From: Planctomycetota bacterium | GTDB taxonomy: Bacteria; Planctomycetota; Phycisphaerae; Phycisphaerales; UBA5793 | Direction of reading: 5' to 3' | Assembly: GCA_963205185.1 (NCBI GenBank) | Contig: CAUJHZ010000059.1 | Location: 1 to 50,971 of the forward strand | Length of the DNA stretch: 50,971 nt | Shown: positions 15,316 through 25,627 of the stretch, one piece after another | Layout: every line of letters starts with the position of its first letter | How positions within the stretch are numbered: the first letter of the stretch is position 1 | Notes under the pieces: generated by a model | Database searches by the model: none | What the model was told of the DNA's origin: nothing | The model's input: the letters and a program-made list of their open reading frames with translations, nothing else | Made by a program: the position numbers and the translations under genes

Positions 15316-16500
15316 GTGATCACCAGGCTGCACGTCAAGAACTTCAAGGCCCTTCAGGATGTGACCGTGGATCTCACACCCATCCACGCGCTGATCGGCC
15401 CTAACGACGCGGGCAAAACGAGTATCCTGCAGGCGCTCTACGCGATCTGCCACAGCGTGGATCACGCATTGCCAACATGCTTTCCAGGCTTGTGGAGCGG
15501 CCGCGAACTCGTGTGGAATCACACCCGGGCTCGTGAAATCGAACTTGAAGTCTGGGCAATCATTGGCGAAGAGAGTATCGGCTATTCTTTAAAGTGTGGC
15601 TTTCCAGAGAGCGGTCGCGATACGCGAGTCCTTGGAGAGTCTGTTCGTATCGGAGATCAGCAAGTGACCCTGCCCAGCGGGGGCCACCAGACTTTTCTGT
15701 GCCGACAGGGGGAATCACCAGTACCCGCCGCGCCGCCCGCGATCGGCGATAGACGTATCGGTTCGCTGCGCGACGCGCTAACAGGCGTTCACTGGCATCG
15801 TTGGGACCCTCGATTCCTCGCGATTCCAAATGCCTTAGATACTCGCTGGCGGTATCGCCTCGAATGGACGGGTTTCGGCTTGGTTCGTTGTCTGGACGAC
15901 ATTCTTGGCTATGACCGGAAACTGTTTGCGAGACTTGAACAGCGATTCACGAGTCTGTTTCCAGAGTTCGATTCCATCATCCTCCAACCGCAGAAGGCGT
16001 TTGTCTCCAACGATATTCCCACCATCAGCCTACCGAGGCTGGAGGAGCGAGATGGAAAGGGACTCGCATTCGGACTCGTAAATGGCGACTACCCACTTCC
16101 TGCGTCCCAAGTCTCCGATGGCGTGCTTCTTATCCTCGCTTATCTGACTATTCTCCATCTTCCCAATCCGCCCCGACTGCTATTAGTCGAGGAGCCGGAG
16201 AACGGTATTCATCCTGAGCGGCTTCAGAAGATCGTTTCCATGCTCCGTGAGTTGATTGGAGACAAGCAGCACACCCAAATTGTCATGACGACTCACTCTC
16301 CATATGTTGTTGATCTCCTCAATCCTGAGGAGGTTACACTGTGTCGTAAGGCGAGAGATGGCTCGGTGGAGACGCGTCGCCTCTCTCAAATCCCGACCGT
16401 CCAGCGGCAACTTGACATCTTCAAACTCGGAGAGATTTGGACGGGTGAGGGGGATGACGCTTTGGCCAACGAACCTCCAATCGTGGTGGAGCCCTCCTGA
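15316..16500 (+). CDS. ABC-type AAA ATPase (AAA_15/AAA_21, OLD-like), probable defence ATPase
   Basis: The 394-residue protein has an SMC/ABC-like N-terminal strand pair (VITRLHVKNFKALQDVTVDL), then Walker A GPNDAGKTS (Lys 34). The signature region is QVSDGVLLILAYL, Walker B LLLVEEPENGIHP (near residue 288-300) and the switch histidine is in VMTTHSPYVVD (His 327). This order is typical of OLD-family and PARIS AriA-type ATPases without a fused TOPRIM. GTG 15316 with GAGGA upstream is preferred over GTG 15223, which would put 31 unconserved residues ahead of the fold. Its TGA overlaps the next ATG by one base. Codon use is less GC-rich than in murC and murB, suggesting acquisition. Confidence 0.82.
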   Translation: MITRLHVKNFKALQDVTVDLTPIHALIGPNDAGKTSILQALYAICHSVDHALPTCFPGLWSGRELVWNHTRAREIELEVWAIIGEESIGYSLKCGFPESGRDTRVLGESVRIGDQQVTLPSGGHQTFLCRQGESPVPAAPPAIGDRRIGSLRDALTGVHWHRWDPRFLAIPNALDTRWRYRLEWTGFGLVRCLDDILGYDRKLFARLEQRFTSLFPEFDSIILQPQKAFVSNDIPTISLPRLEERDGKGLAFGLVNGDYPLPASQVSDGVLLILAYLTILHLPNPPRLLLVEEPENGIHPERLQKIVSMLRELIGDKQHTQIVMTTHSPYVVDLLNPEEVTLCRKARDGSVETRRLSQIPTVQRQLDIFKLGEIWTGEGDDALANEPPIVVEPS

Positions 16501-17072
16501 TGAGAGTACTCGTGGTTGGCGAGGGAGATCACGAGGAGCAGGCGCTCCCTATTCTCGTCAAACAACTCAACTGCAGTATTCAGGATGCCGCGTTCGATCG
16601 GATCAAGAACACTCGCCACATTCATGGCAAGGGAAGCAGGATCCTCAAGAAAGCCGTAGGCTGGTCGATCGAAGCGCAATCCCGAGGATTCGATGCCTTG
16701 GTGCTGCTAATGGACGAAGACGGCGACGCGGACCGACGGCGAGCGATCGAAGAGGCTCAGGCGTCTCATCTTCACCCGATTCCTCACGCCTGCGGCATTG
16801 CGATCAGGACGTTCGACGCGTGGTTTCTCGCCGACCAGCTGGCAGTTTCCCGCGTCCTGGGCCGCACCGTTCAGCGACAGGCCGATCCGGAAGACGTTCG
16901 GAATCCAAAGGGCCAGTGCACCGCGCTCATCGCAGTCGGGGAGATTGCGACGCTCGCTGAATTCTATCGGCTCGTGGCACATGAGATGGATCTGGCGGCG
17001 GTAGGAGAGCGTTGCCCGCACGGATTTCGCCCGTTCGCCGAGCGGGTGGCCGGCCTCGGATCGGCCGGCTGA
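16500..17072 (+). CDS. TOPRIM-like (DUF4276-like) protein paired with the ATPase
   Basis: The 190-residue protein opens VLVVGEGDHEEQAL, where Glu 8 is in the position of the TOPRIM Glu. A second motif, LVLLMDEDGDAD (Asp 72, Asp 74, Asp 76), gives the DxD of a TOPRIM metal site. This layout fits DUF4276-like TOPRIM proteins, which may be nucleases. The start codon shares one base with the ATPase stop, so the two are translated together. In the PARIS system an AAA ATPase holds a TOPRIM effector in check until a phage trigger; a similar trigger/effector arrangement is inferred, not shown. The C-terminal 30 residues are unremarkable. Confidence 0.65.
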   Translation: MRVLVVGEGDHEEQALPILVKQLNCSIQDAAFDRIKNTRHIHGKGSRILKKAVGWSIEAQSRGFDALVLLMDEDGDADRRRAIEEAQASHLHPIPHACGIAIRTFDAWFLADQLAVSRVLGRTVQRQADPEDVRNPKGQCTALIAVGEIATLAEFYRLVAHEMDLAAVGERCPHGFRPFAERVAGLGSAG

Positions 17073-17164
17073 TGGGCTGCCTTTCGCCGTCTCTCGCGTT
17101 GGCCCGAGTTCTGCGTCGCCCTCTGTGAATTCTCCAGCCCCCGGCCGCCAACTTTCGATATCCT

Positions 17165-18178
17165 TTGGCGGTGCCTGGTGATGCGGTTTCCAGCGTGCGA
17201 TCCATTGTCGAAGACCTCGATCTCGAGGTCGAGTTCGATGCGCCCATCGGCGCGGAGATGACGTGGTACCGCGTCGGCGGGCGAGCCGATGTGCTCGCCA
17301 GACCGCGCAGCGTCGAAGCGCTCTGCACGCTGATGCGCCGCTGCCATGAGACGGGGACGATCGCCCGTGTGCTGGGCTCGGGGGCGAACCTGCTGGTGGC
17401 CGACGAGGGCGTCGATGGCGTCGTGGTCCACCTCGACCACGCCGTGTTCCGCGAAGTGTCCACCATTCATCGCCACCGCATCCACCGCGCGGGAGTGCAG
17501 GGGCGCGCCGGCGACGCCGTGCGCGTCATGGCCGGCAAGTCGCTCGAGCAACTCGTCATCTCCACCGCCACGCAGGGCCTGAGCGGCATCGAGTGCATGG
17601 CCGGCGTGCCCGCGAGCGTGGGCGGGGCCATCCGCATGAACGCGGGCGGCAAGTTCGGCTGCATCGGCGACGCCGTCGCGGCCGTCGGCTGCATCAACGT
17701 CAAGGGCGATCTCGTCGTGCACGAGGCGCCGGACATCGCCTTCGAATACCGCCGCTGCTCGATCATCGACCCGGTCATCCTCTGGGCCGAACTGGCACTG
17801 ACGCCTGACGACCCGACCCGCACGCACGCCAAGGTGAAGGAGATCTTCGCGTACAAGAAGCAGTCGCAGCCGATGGCCGCCAACAGCGCCGGGTGCGTGT
17901 TTCGCAATCCGCCCGCGGGCGACGGCTCGGGCCGGCTGGTGAGCGCCGGCGAACTTATCGACCGCGCCGGCCTCAAGGGCACGAGCATCGGCGGCGCGAC
18001 CATCAGCGAGCGGCATGCCAACTTCTTTACGGCCGAGCCGGGCGCCTGTGCCGATGACATCATCGCCCTGATCGATCATGCCGCACGCGTCGTGGCGGAA
18101 GAGTCAGGCTACGAACTGGTTCGGGAACTCGTCGTGTGGAAGCGGCAGGAAACGCGGCGCTCCGGCGAGCACGTTTAG
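17165..18178 (+). CDS. murB: UDP-N-acetylenolpyruvoylglucosamine reductase
   Basis: The 337-residue flavoenzyme reduces UDP-GlcNAc-enolpyruvate to UDP-MurNAc. Motifs are MTWYRVGGRADV, the FAD-binding GSGANLLV, GIECMAGVPASVGGAIRMNAG, the substrate-site FEYRRCSI, and the C-terminal GLKGTSIGGATISERHANFF. At the loop that carries the catalytic Ser in E. coli MurB (AGSFFKNP) this protein reads AGCVFRNP, so Cys stands in for Ser. The start is TTG 17165, with GTG 17171 as an alternative; neither has a strong ribosome site. It is followed by ddl after 50 bp. Confidence 0.93.
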   Translation: MAVPGDAVSSVRSIVEDLDLEVEFDAPIGAEMTWYRVGGRADVLARPRSVEALCTLMRRCHETGTIARVLGSGANLLVADEGVDGVVVHLDHAVFREVSTIHRHRIHRAGVQGRAGDAVRVMAGKSLEQLVISTATQGLSGIECMAGVPASVGGAIRMNAGGKFGCIGDAVAAVGCINVKGDLVVHEAPDIAFEYRRCSIIDPVILWAELALTPDDPTRTHAKVKEIFAYKKQSQPMAANSAGCVFRNPPAGDGSGRLVSAGELIDRAGLKGTSIGGATISERHANFFTAEPGACADDIIALIDHAARVVAEESGYELVRELVVWKRQETRRSGEHV

Positions 18179-18228
18179 TCGCGACCCGAAGGCTCCGCGC
18201 AGGGGAGCGCCCCCCTCGCGCAAGAAGC

Positions 18229-19185
18229 ATGAATACCCACCCCATCAACGTCGCCGTCCTCGCCGGCGGGCCCGATGCCGAACGCGAAGTCAGCCTCATA
18301 TCCGGCCGCGAGATCGCCGCGGCGCTCAACGCAACCGGCCGCTACGCCGCGCGCCTCGAAGTGATTGACCGCCTCACCGGCTCTGAACTCGCCGCGATCG
18401 AAGGCGATGTGATCTTCCCCGCCTTGCACGGCCCCTGGGGCGAAGGCGGCCCGCTGCAGCGGTTGCTCGAGACCGACGGCCGCCCGTTCGTGGGCTGCGG
18501 TTCGACCGCCGCCGAAATCTCCATGGACAAGATGCGCACCAAGGAGATCTCGGAGTCGATCGGCGTGGCCACGCCGCCCGCGTGCATTCTGCATACGCTC
18601 GACGATGCGTGCACCGTTCAGCCGCCGCTGGTGCTCAAGCCCATCGATGATGGTTCGAGCGTTGATGTGCTCATCTGCCGCACTTCGGACGAGCTGAAGC
18701 GGGGCCGCGCCAAACTTCACCCGCGCCGCAGCCGCATCATGGCTGAGCGGTTCATCCCCGGGCGCGAACTGACCGTCGGCCTCGTGGGCGACCGCGTCGG
18801 CTCGCTCATCGAGATCATCCCCAGCGTCGAGTTTTATGACTACGAGGCGAAGTACACGCGCGATGACACGCGTTACACGGTGAGCCCCGACCTGCCGGCC
18901 GAGCACGCAGCGCAGATCAAGGATGAGGCGCTTCGCCTGTATCGCGCCATCGGCTGCCGCGACCTGGCGCGGATCGATTTCCGCTATGACGACGTGACCG
19001 ACCCGGCCCGGCCGGCGTGGTGGATGCTCGAGGTGAACACGATGCCCGGCTTCACGAGCCACTCACTGGTGCCGATGGGCGAAGCGGCCGGCGGCGTGCC
19101 GATGCCTGAACTGTGTGCGCGGCTGGTGGAGATGGCGCTGGCTCGCCGCGAGGCGGGGAGTTCACCGCCGCTCGGCCGATCTTGA
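18229..19185 (+). CDS. ddl: D-alanine--D-alanine ligase
   Basis: The 318-residue cytoplasmic ligase makes the D-Ala-D-Ala dipeptide for peptidoglycan. It has VAVLAGGPDAEREVSLISG at the start, FPALHGPWGEGGPLQ, GCGSTAAEISMDKMRTK, the ATP-grasp Lys region VLKPIDDGSSVDV, and the C-terminal metal-site ARIDFRYDD ... WWMLEVNTMPGFTSHSLVP. ATG 18229 starts right at the conserved N-terminus. The length equals the family norm. It lies directly after murB and before the ftsQ-like gene, the classical cell wall cluster order. Confidence 0.95.
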   Translation: MNTHPINVAVLAGGPDAEREVSLISGREIAAALNATGRYAARLEVIDRLTGSELAAIEGDVIFPALHGPWGEGGPLQRLLETDGRPFVGCGSTAAEISMDKMRTKEISESIGVATPPACILHTLDDACTVQPPLVLKPIDDGSSVDVLICRTSDELKRGRAKLHPRRSRIMAERFIPGRELTVGLVGDRVGSLIEIIPSVEFYDYEAKYTRDDTRYTVSPDLPAEHAAQIKDEALRLYRAIGCRDLARIDFRYDDVTDPARPAWWMLEVNTMPGFTSHSLVPMGEAAGGVPMPELCARLVEMALARREAGSSPPLGRS

Positions 19186-19249
19186 AGCCATCCCCCCGCT
19201 TTCTGCCGACATACAGGGGACACGCTCACTGTGAAAACGGGAGAAGGTT

Positions 19250-20272
19250 GTGCATTTCTGGCCCTTTGGCGGCAAAGAGAAGTCGAAGCGAACAAAGAGC
19301 CGCGCCAAGCCGGCCCAACCCGCGGCCCAAACCCCGGCCAAACGCAGCGCCCCCGCAGCCGAACGCTTCGGCTGGCGCGAGGCGGGGCTGTACATCGCGT
19401 CGTTTGCAGCGCTGCTCGCGCTGGGCGCGGGCGCATGGGCGTGGTGGTCGTATCAGCCCGTTGATCTGCTCCGCGCGGAAATCGCCTCGCGTCAGTCGCA
19501 GCGCGCGGAGGTGGCCGAGATCGTCTTCGCTGAGCCGGTCGTCGGCGTGGAGGGCGTGCGCGAGTCGTTGCTCGCCGCCGCCTATGCCGCGGCCCGATCG
19601 AGTCCTTTCGACCGCGATGCCCTGCGCGCCATCCACGAGACGCTCGTCGAGAGCCGGTGGATGGAGGATGCGACCATCCGCGTGATGCGCGATCTCACCA
19701 CGGCCCAAGTTGACGGCACGACGCAGCGGGTTGATCGCATCACCATCCACGGCCAGTTCCGCCGGCCGTTTGCGATGGTGCGGCGCGATGAGACGGATTA
19801 CGTCGTGGATGCATCGGGCACGCGCCTGCCGGTGACGTATCGCGCCGGGCAGATTGCGGCCCTGCCGGCCATCGTCAACGCCATCGGACCGGTGCCGCCC
19901 ATCGGCGGCATCTGGCGCGGCGGCGACATCACCGACGGCCTGCTGCTCATCGGTTACCTGCGCAAGCAGAATCGCGAATGGTTCAGCCAGGTCCGGGCCA
20001 TCGACGTGCAGAATTGGGATGGCGGCGACCGCAAGCGGGCCCACCTCGCGCTCATCACCGATCGAGGGTATCGCATTGCATGGGGTCGCGCCGTCGGGCA
20101 GGAAGCGGGCATCGAACATCCCGCCTCACACAAGGTGCAGGCGCTCGACGCGTATTACCTCACGCGCGGCAAGACCATCGGCAGCCCGCAGGGCACGCTC
20201 TACATCAACCAGCCCCTGCTCACCCAGGACCGCCAGGTCCGCCTGACCAACCCAGGCGAAGAGCCGGGGTGA
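19250..20272 (+). CDS. ftsQ: FtsQ/DivIB-like cell division protein
   Basis: The 340-residue protein starts with GTG 19250, preceded by GGGAGAAGG. It has a basic cytoplasmic tail (KEKSKRTKSRAKPAQPAA), one membrane segment at about residues 48-68 (AGLYIASFAALLALGAGAWAWW), and an extracytoplasmic part of about 270 residues. In FtsQ that region holds a POTRA domain and a beta domain. Sequence identity to well-known FtsQ proteins is not obvious by eye; the call rests on topology, size and its position after ddl. No ftsA or ftsZ follows; the next gene is a secreted hydrolase-like protein. Confidence 0.65.
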   Translation: MHFWPFGGKEKSKRTKSRAKPAQPAAQTPAKRSAPAAERFGWREAGLYIASFAALLALGAGAWAWWSYQPVDLLRAEIASRQSQRAEVAEIVFAEPVVGVEGVRESLLAAAYAAARSSPFDRDALRAIHETLVESRWMEDATIRVMRDLTTAQVDGTTQRVDRITIHGQFRRPFAMVRRDETDYVVDASGTRLPVTYRAGQIAALPAIVNAIGPVPPIGGIWRGGDITDGLLLIGYLRKQNREWFSQVRAIDVQNWDGGDRKRAHLALITDRGYRIAWGRAVGQEAGIEHPASHKVQALDAYYLTRGKTIGSPQGTLYINQPLLTQDRQVRLTNPGEEPG

Positions 20273-20483
20273 CCGCGCCTGGAGACCGAGTAGCCATTCT
20301 TGCGCCCGAACAGGCGGCGCAGTCGGCACAGACGGCACACTTTCCGTAGTCTCGCTCGATTCCCCGGCTTGCCGCCTTCTCACAACAGCCGTCCAATCGT
20401 ACTTTTTCTTCTGCGCCCGTCGCGCGATGCGGGGTGCGATGGGTCGCCCGATGCATGGACCACCGAGGAGGAGGATCGCACCA

Positions 20484-21611
20484 ATGGCTCGCACGAGAAC
20501 TGCTTTCGCCCGTTGTGGCTGGACGCTCGCCCTGACTACGGCCGCCGTCATCGCCGTCGGCGCTGCACCACCCCGGAAGGCCGGCTCGCGCAAGCAGGCC
20601 CGGCAGTCGCAAACGGTCAGCAAGAACTCAGCGCGGATTATCGCGCGGGAAGATCCGGCCCAGAATGCGACCGCCTCGACCAGCACCGAACTCTGGCTTT
20701 TCGGCATCTCCGACGTCAAGCGCATGAAGCCCTTCAACGCGCAGGGCACGCGCACGATCATCGATCTGCGCACGTTCGACACCGCCGGCGCCATCTCGTT
20801 TCTTGAGAAGATGTCAACGAGCGGCAAAGGCGCCGCGATCTGTCTCCGCTGGAAGAACCCGAACCACGAAGGCGACCGCCCCGTCGGGCAGGAGAACTAC
20901 GACGTGCCGCCCAGTGCCGAGGAATCATCGGCGGCGTTGAGCGCGCTGGCCGAAGTGCTCTCGTCGGCGCCCGCTCGCGCCATGGGCAAGCGCCTCTACG
21001 TTCAGATCTACAACGAGATCGGCGGCGGACCGGGCACCTTCGCTCTCGACGACGTCGATGCCATGCTCGCCTTCGCCGACACGGCGGTACCGGCCATCCG
21101 CAGCGCCAATCCCGACGTGCGCATCTGCGGCCCGGCGCTCAGCGGCGCCCAACTTGCGCAGTATGGCGTCGAACCCACGACCGAAGGCGGCCGGCTCAAG
21201 CGCGAACAGATCGATCGCTGGATGTCCTGGACCGCCGCCAACGCCGACGTCACCGATGTGCACCTCAACGGCGAAAACGTGGACGCCGGCTGGGCCGACC
21301 AGGCGCTGAGCAACATGCGCCAGATCCTCGACAGCCGCGGCGGCCAGAACGTCGGCCTCGTCTCTTTCGAGTGGTCCTGCTCAGGCTATCCCGACCGCAC
21401 CGACTCGGCCGGCATCGAAGCCTACATCCACGACGTGTGGGAGGCGATGAAACAGCGCCAGGTTCAGGTAGCTGCGTACACCTACTGGCCGCTCTTCGAC
21501 CAGCCCGAAGAGGTGCGCAGCAGAACGAGCTGGGCCTCGGTCATCGGCGAAGACAAGAAGCCCAACAAGCCCGTCACCAAGGCGCTCACCAGCATCGGCA
21601 AATCGCCGTAA
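20484..21611 (+). CDS. Secreted glycoside-hydrolase-like TIM-barrel protein
   Basis: The 375-residue product has a signal peptide (ARCGWTLALTTAAVIAVGAA) and then a likely TIM barrel. YVQIYNEIGGGPGTF carries an Asn-Glu pair of the sort that holds the acid/base Glu in clan A glycosidases, and LVSFEWSCSGYPD near the end could carry the nucleophile Glu. WMSWTAANADVTDVHLNG supplies a middle strand. GAGGAGGAGG lies about ten bases before ATG 20484. It shares this core with the C-terminal half of the next, convergent gene. Substrate is unknown. Confidence 0.6.
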   Translation: MARTRTAFARCGWTLALTTAAVIAVGAAPPRKAGSRKQARQSQTVSKNSARIIAREDPAQNATASTSTELWLFGISDVKRMKPFNAQGTRTIIDLRTFDTAGAISFLEKMSTSGKGAAICLRWKNPNHEGDRPVGQENYDVPPSAEESSAALSALAEVLSSAPARAMGKRLYVQIYNEIGGGPGTFALDDVDAMLAFADTAVPAIRSANPDVRICGPALSGAQLAQYGVEPTTEGGRLKREQIDRWMSWTAANADVTDVHLNGENVDAGWADQALSNMRQILDSRGGQNVGLVSFEWSCSGYPDRTDSAGIEAYIHDVWEAMKQRQVQVAAYTYWPLFDQPEEVRSRTSWASVIGEDKKPNKPVTKALTSIGKSP

Positions 21612-21645
21612 CAGCCCCGCCCTGACCATCTCGACCACCCGAACC

Positions 21646-21674
21646 CAGGGCTCGCGCCACCAGCGCGAGCCCTG
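21646..21674. terminator. Hairpin between convergent glycosidase-like genes (1)
   Basis: Perfect 12-bp stem CAGGGCTCGCGC / GCGCGAGCCCTG with a 5-nt loop, 35 bp after the stop of the plus-strand gene. There is no T tract; it could still act as a bidirectional barrier. Confidence 0.5.
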
Positions 21675-21725
21675 CGGCATGCGCAGAAGGACTAGAGGGT
21701 GAACTTGTAGCAAATTCGTCGAATG

Positions 21726-21752
21726 GCGGCGCAGGCCTTCGACCTGCGCCGC
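21726..21752. terminator. Hairpin between convergent glycosidase-like genes (2)
   Basis: Perfect 10-bp stem GCGGCGCAGG / CCTGCGCCGC with a 7-nt loop, 12 bp beyond the stop of the minus-strand gene. On the minus strand it is followed only by a weak CATTCG stretch. Confidence 0.5.
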
Positions 21753-21763
21753 GCAAGGCTCAG

Positions 21764-24352
<2,589 letters not shown>

Positions 24353-24494
24353 CCCACCCGATGGCAACGACTCCCCCCGCCCCGGGCGGCAGCAAGGGCA
24401 GAATACAACCTACCCGATCCTGTGGGTCGGTGCAAGAGCAAATGGGGAGATGTGGATGAAATTGTTAAGATTCGGCGGCGAGGGTTGCGGCCGC

Positions 24495-25604
24495 TCAGTA
24501 CATCCCTGCCGGGCTGGCCGACAAAGTGAGGTTGTCGGTCTGGCCGGCTTCGAGTTTCAGGCAGGCGAGGCCGGCGATCATGGCGGCGTTGTCGAGGCAG
24601 TAGGCCATCTGCGGCAGGTGCAGCTGCAGGCCGTTGCGGTCCGCCAGGCTCTGGGCGTCTTTGCGCAGGCGCGTGTTGGCGCTCACGCCGCCGCCGATGA
24701 TGATGGACCTGGGCGCCTGGCCGCGCTGGCGCTGCTGCTCGATGGCGCGCTGGAGTTTGAGCATCACGGCGCTGACGGCCGCGCGCTGGAACGAAGCGCA
24801 CAGATCATCAATCTCGCCCGGCGACAGGTCGGCGGCATCGCGCTCGAACGCAGCGCCCTGGCCGCGGCCCGTCGGCGTGCCGCGCACGGCGTAGAGCAGC
24901 GCCGTCTTAAGACCAGAAAACGAAAAGTCAATGCTGTCGGGCTCGAGGCGCGAGATGGGAAAGTCATAGACATCATCACGGCCGCGAGCGGCGCGGGCAT
25001 CGACGCGCGGCCCGCCGGGATATCCCAGATTCATGATCGCCGCCGCCTTGTCGTATGCTTCGCCGATCGCATCGTCGATGGTGCGGCCGATGCACTGCAC
25101 ATCGAGCGCGCTGCGCATGGCGAACAGGCTCGTGTGCCCGCCGGAGACGACCAGGCCGACGGCGGGAAACTCGGGGCAGCGCTGCGCATCGAGGCACGCC
25201 GCGTGCAGATGCGCGATGATGTGATCGACGCCGATGAGCGGCTTGTCCCACGCCCACGCGAGCGCCTTGGCCGCCGCCACGCCGACCAGCAGCGAGCCGA
25301 TGAGCCCCGGCCGGTGGCCGACGGCGACGGCGGAGATTTCATCGGGCCCGACGCCCGCCTGGTCGATGGCGCGGGCGATGACGGGGTAGATGCGCTCGAG
25401 GTGCGCGCGGCTGGCGATCTCGGGCACTACGCCGCCGAACTCTTCGTGCAGATCTTCCTGCGTGGCGACGACGCTCGAAAGCACCTCGCCGCCGCCGCGC
25501 ACGACGGCCGCAGCCGTCTCATCGCAGCTCGACTCGATGCCGAGCACCATGGTAGGGTCAGGTTCGTCCGGCTGATCCGGACCGTCTTTTTCGTCTGGCA
25601 TCAT
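24495..25604 (-). CDS. tsaD: tRNA N6-threonylcarbamoyladenosine transferase subunit
   Basis: The 369-residue protein transfers threonylcarbamoyl to A37 of ANN-reading tRNAs. It carries VLGIESSCDETAAAVV, FGGVVPEIASRAHLERI, the metal motif HIIAH in GVDHIIAHLHAA, VVSGGHTSLF, and the C-terminal GGGVSANTRLR. ATG 25604 is used; TTG 25631 would overlap the S41 protease stop as TTGA and add nine residues, while ATG 25550 would start right at the conserved domain and lose the DEKDGPDQPDEPDP acidic leader. Either way it is closely coupled to the upstream protease gene. Confidence 0.93.
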   Translation of the reverse strand: MMPDEKDGPDQPDEPDPTMVLGIESSCDETAAAVVRGGGEVLSSVVATQEDLHEEFGGVVPEIASRAHLERIYPVIARAIDQAGVGPDEISAVAVGHRPGLIGSLLVGVAAAKALAWAWDKPLIGVDHIIAHLHAACLDAQRCPEFPAVGLVVSGGHTSLFAMRSALDVQCIGRTIDDAIGEAYDKAAAIMNLGYPGGPRVDARAARGRDDVYDFPISRLEPDSIDFSFSGLKTALLYAVRGTPTGRGQGAAFERDAADLSPGEIDDLCASFQRAAVSAVMLKLQRAIEQQRQRGQAPRSIIIGGGVSANTRLRKDAQSLADRNGLQLHLPQMAYCLDNAAMIAGLACLKLEAGQTDNLTLSASPAGMY

Positions 25605-25627
25605 CACACCCCGCGCGACGCGGCGCG

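Noticed and set aside
15316-17072. Calling the ATPase/TOPRIM-like pair PARIS (AriA/AriB)
   Set aside because: The partner's motifs look more like DUF4276 than DUF4435, so I left it as a related or new type.
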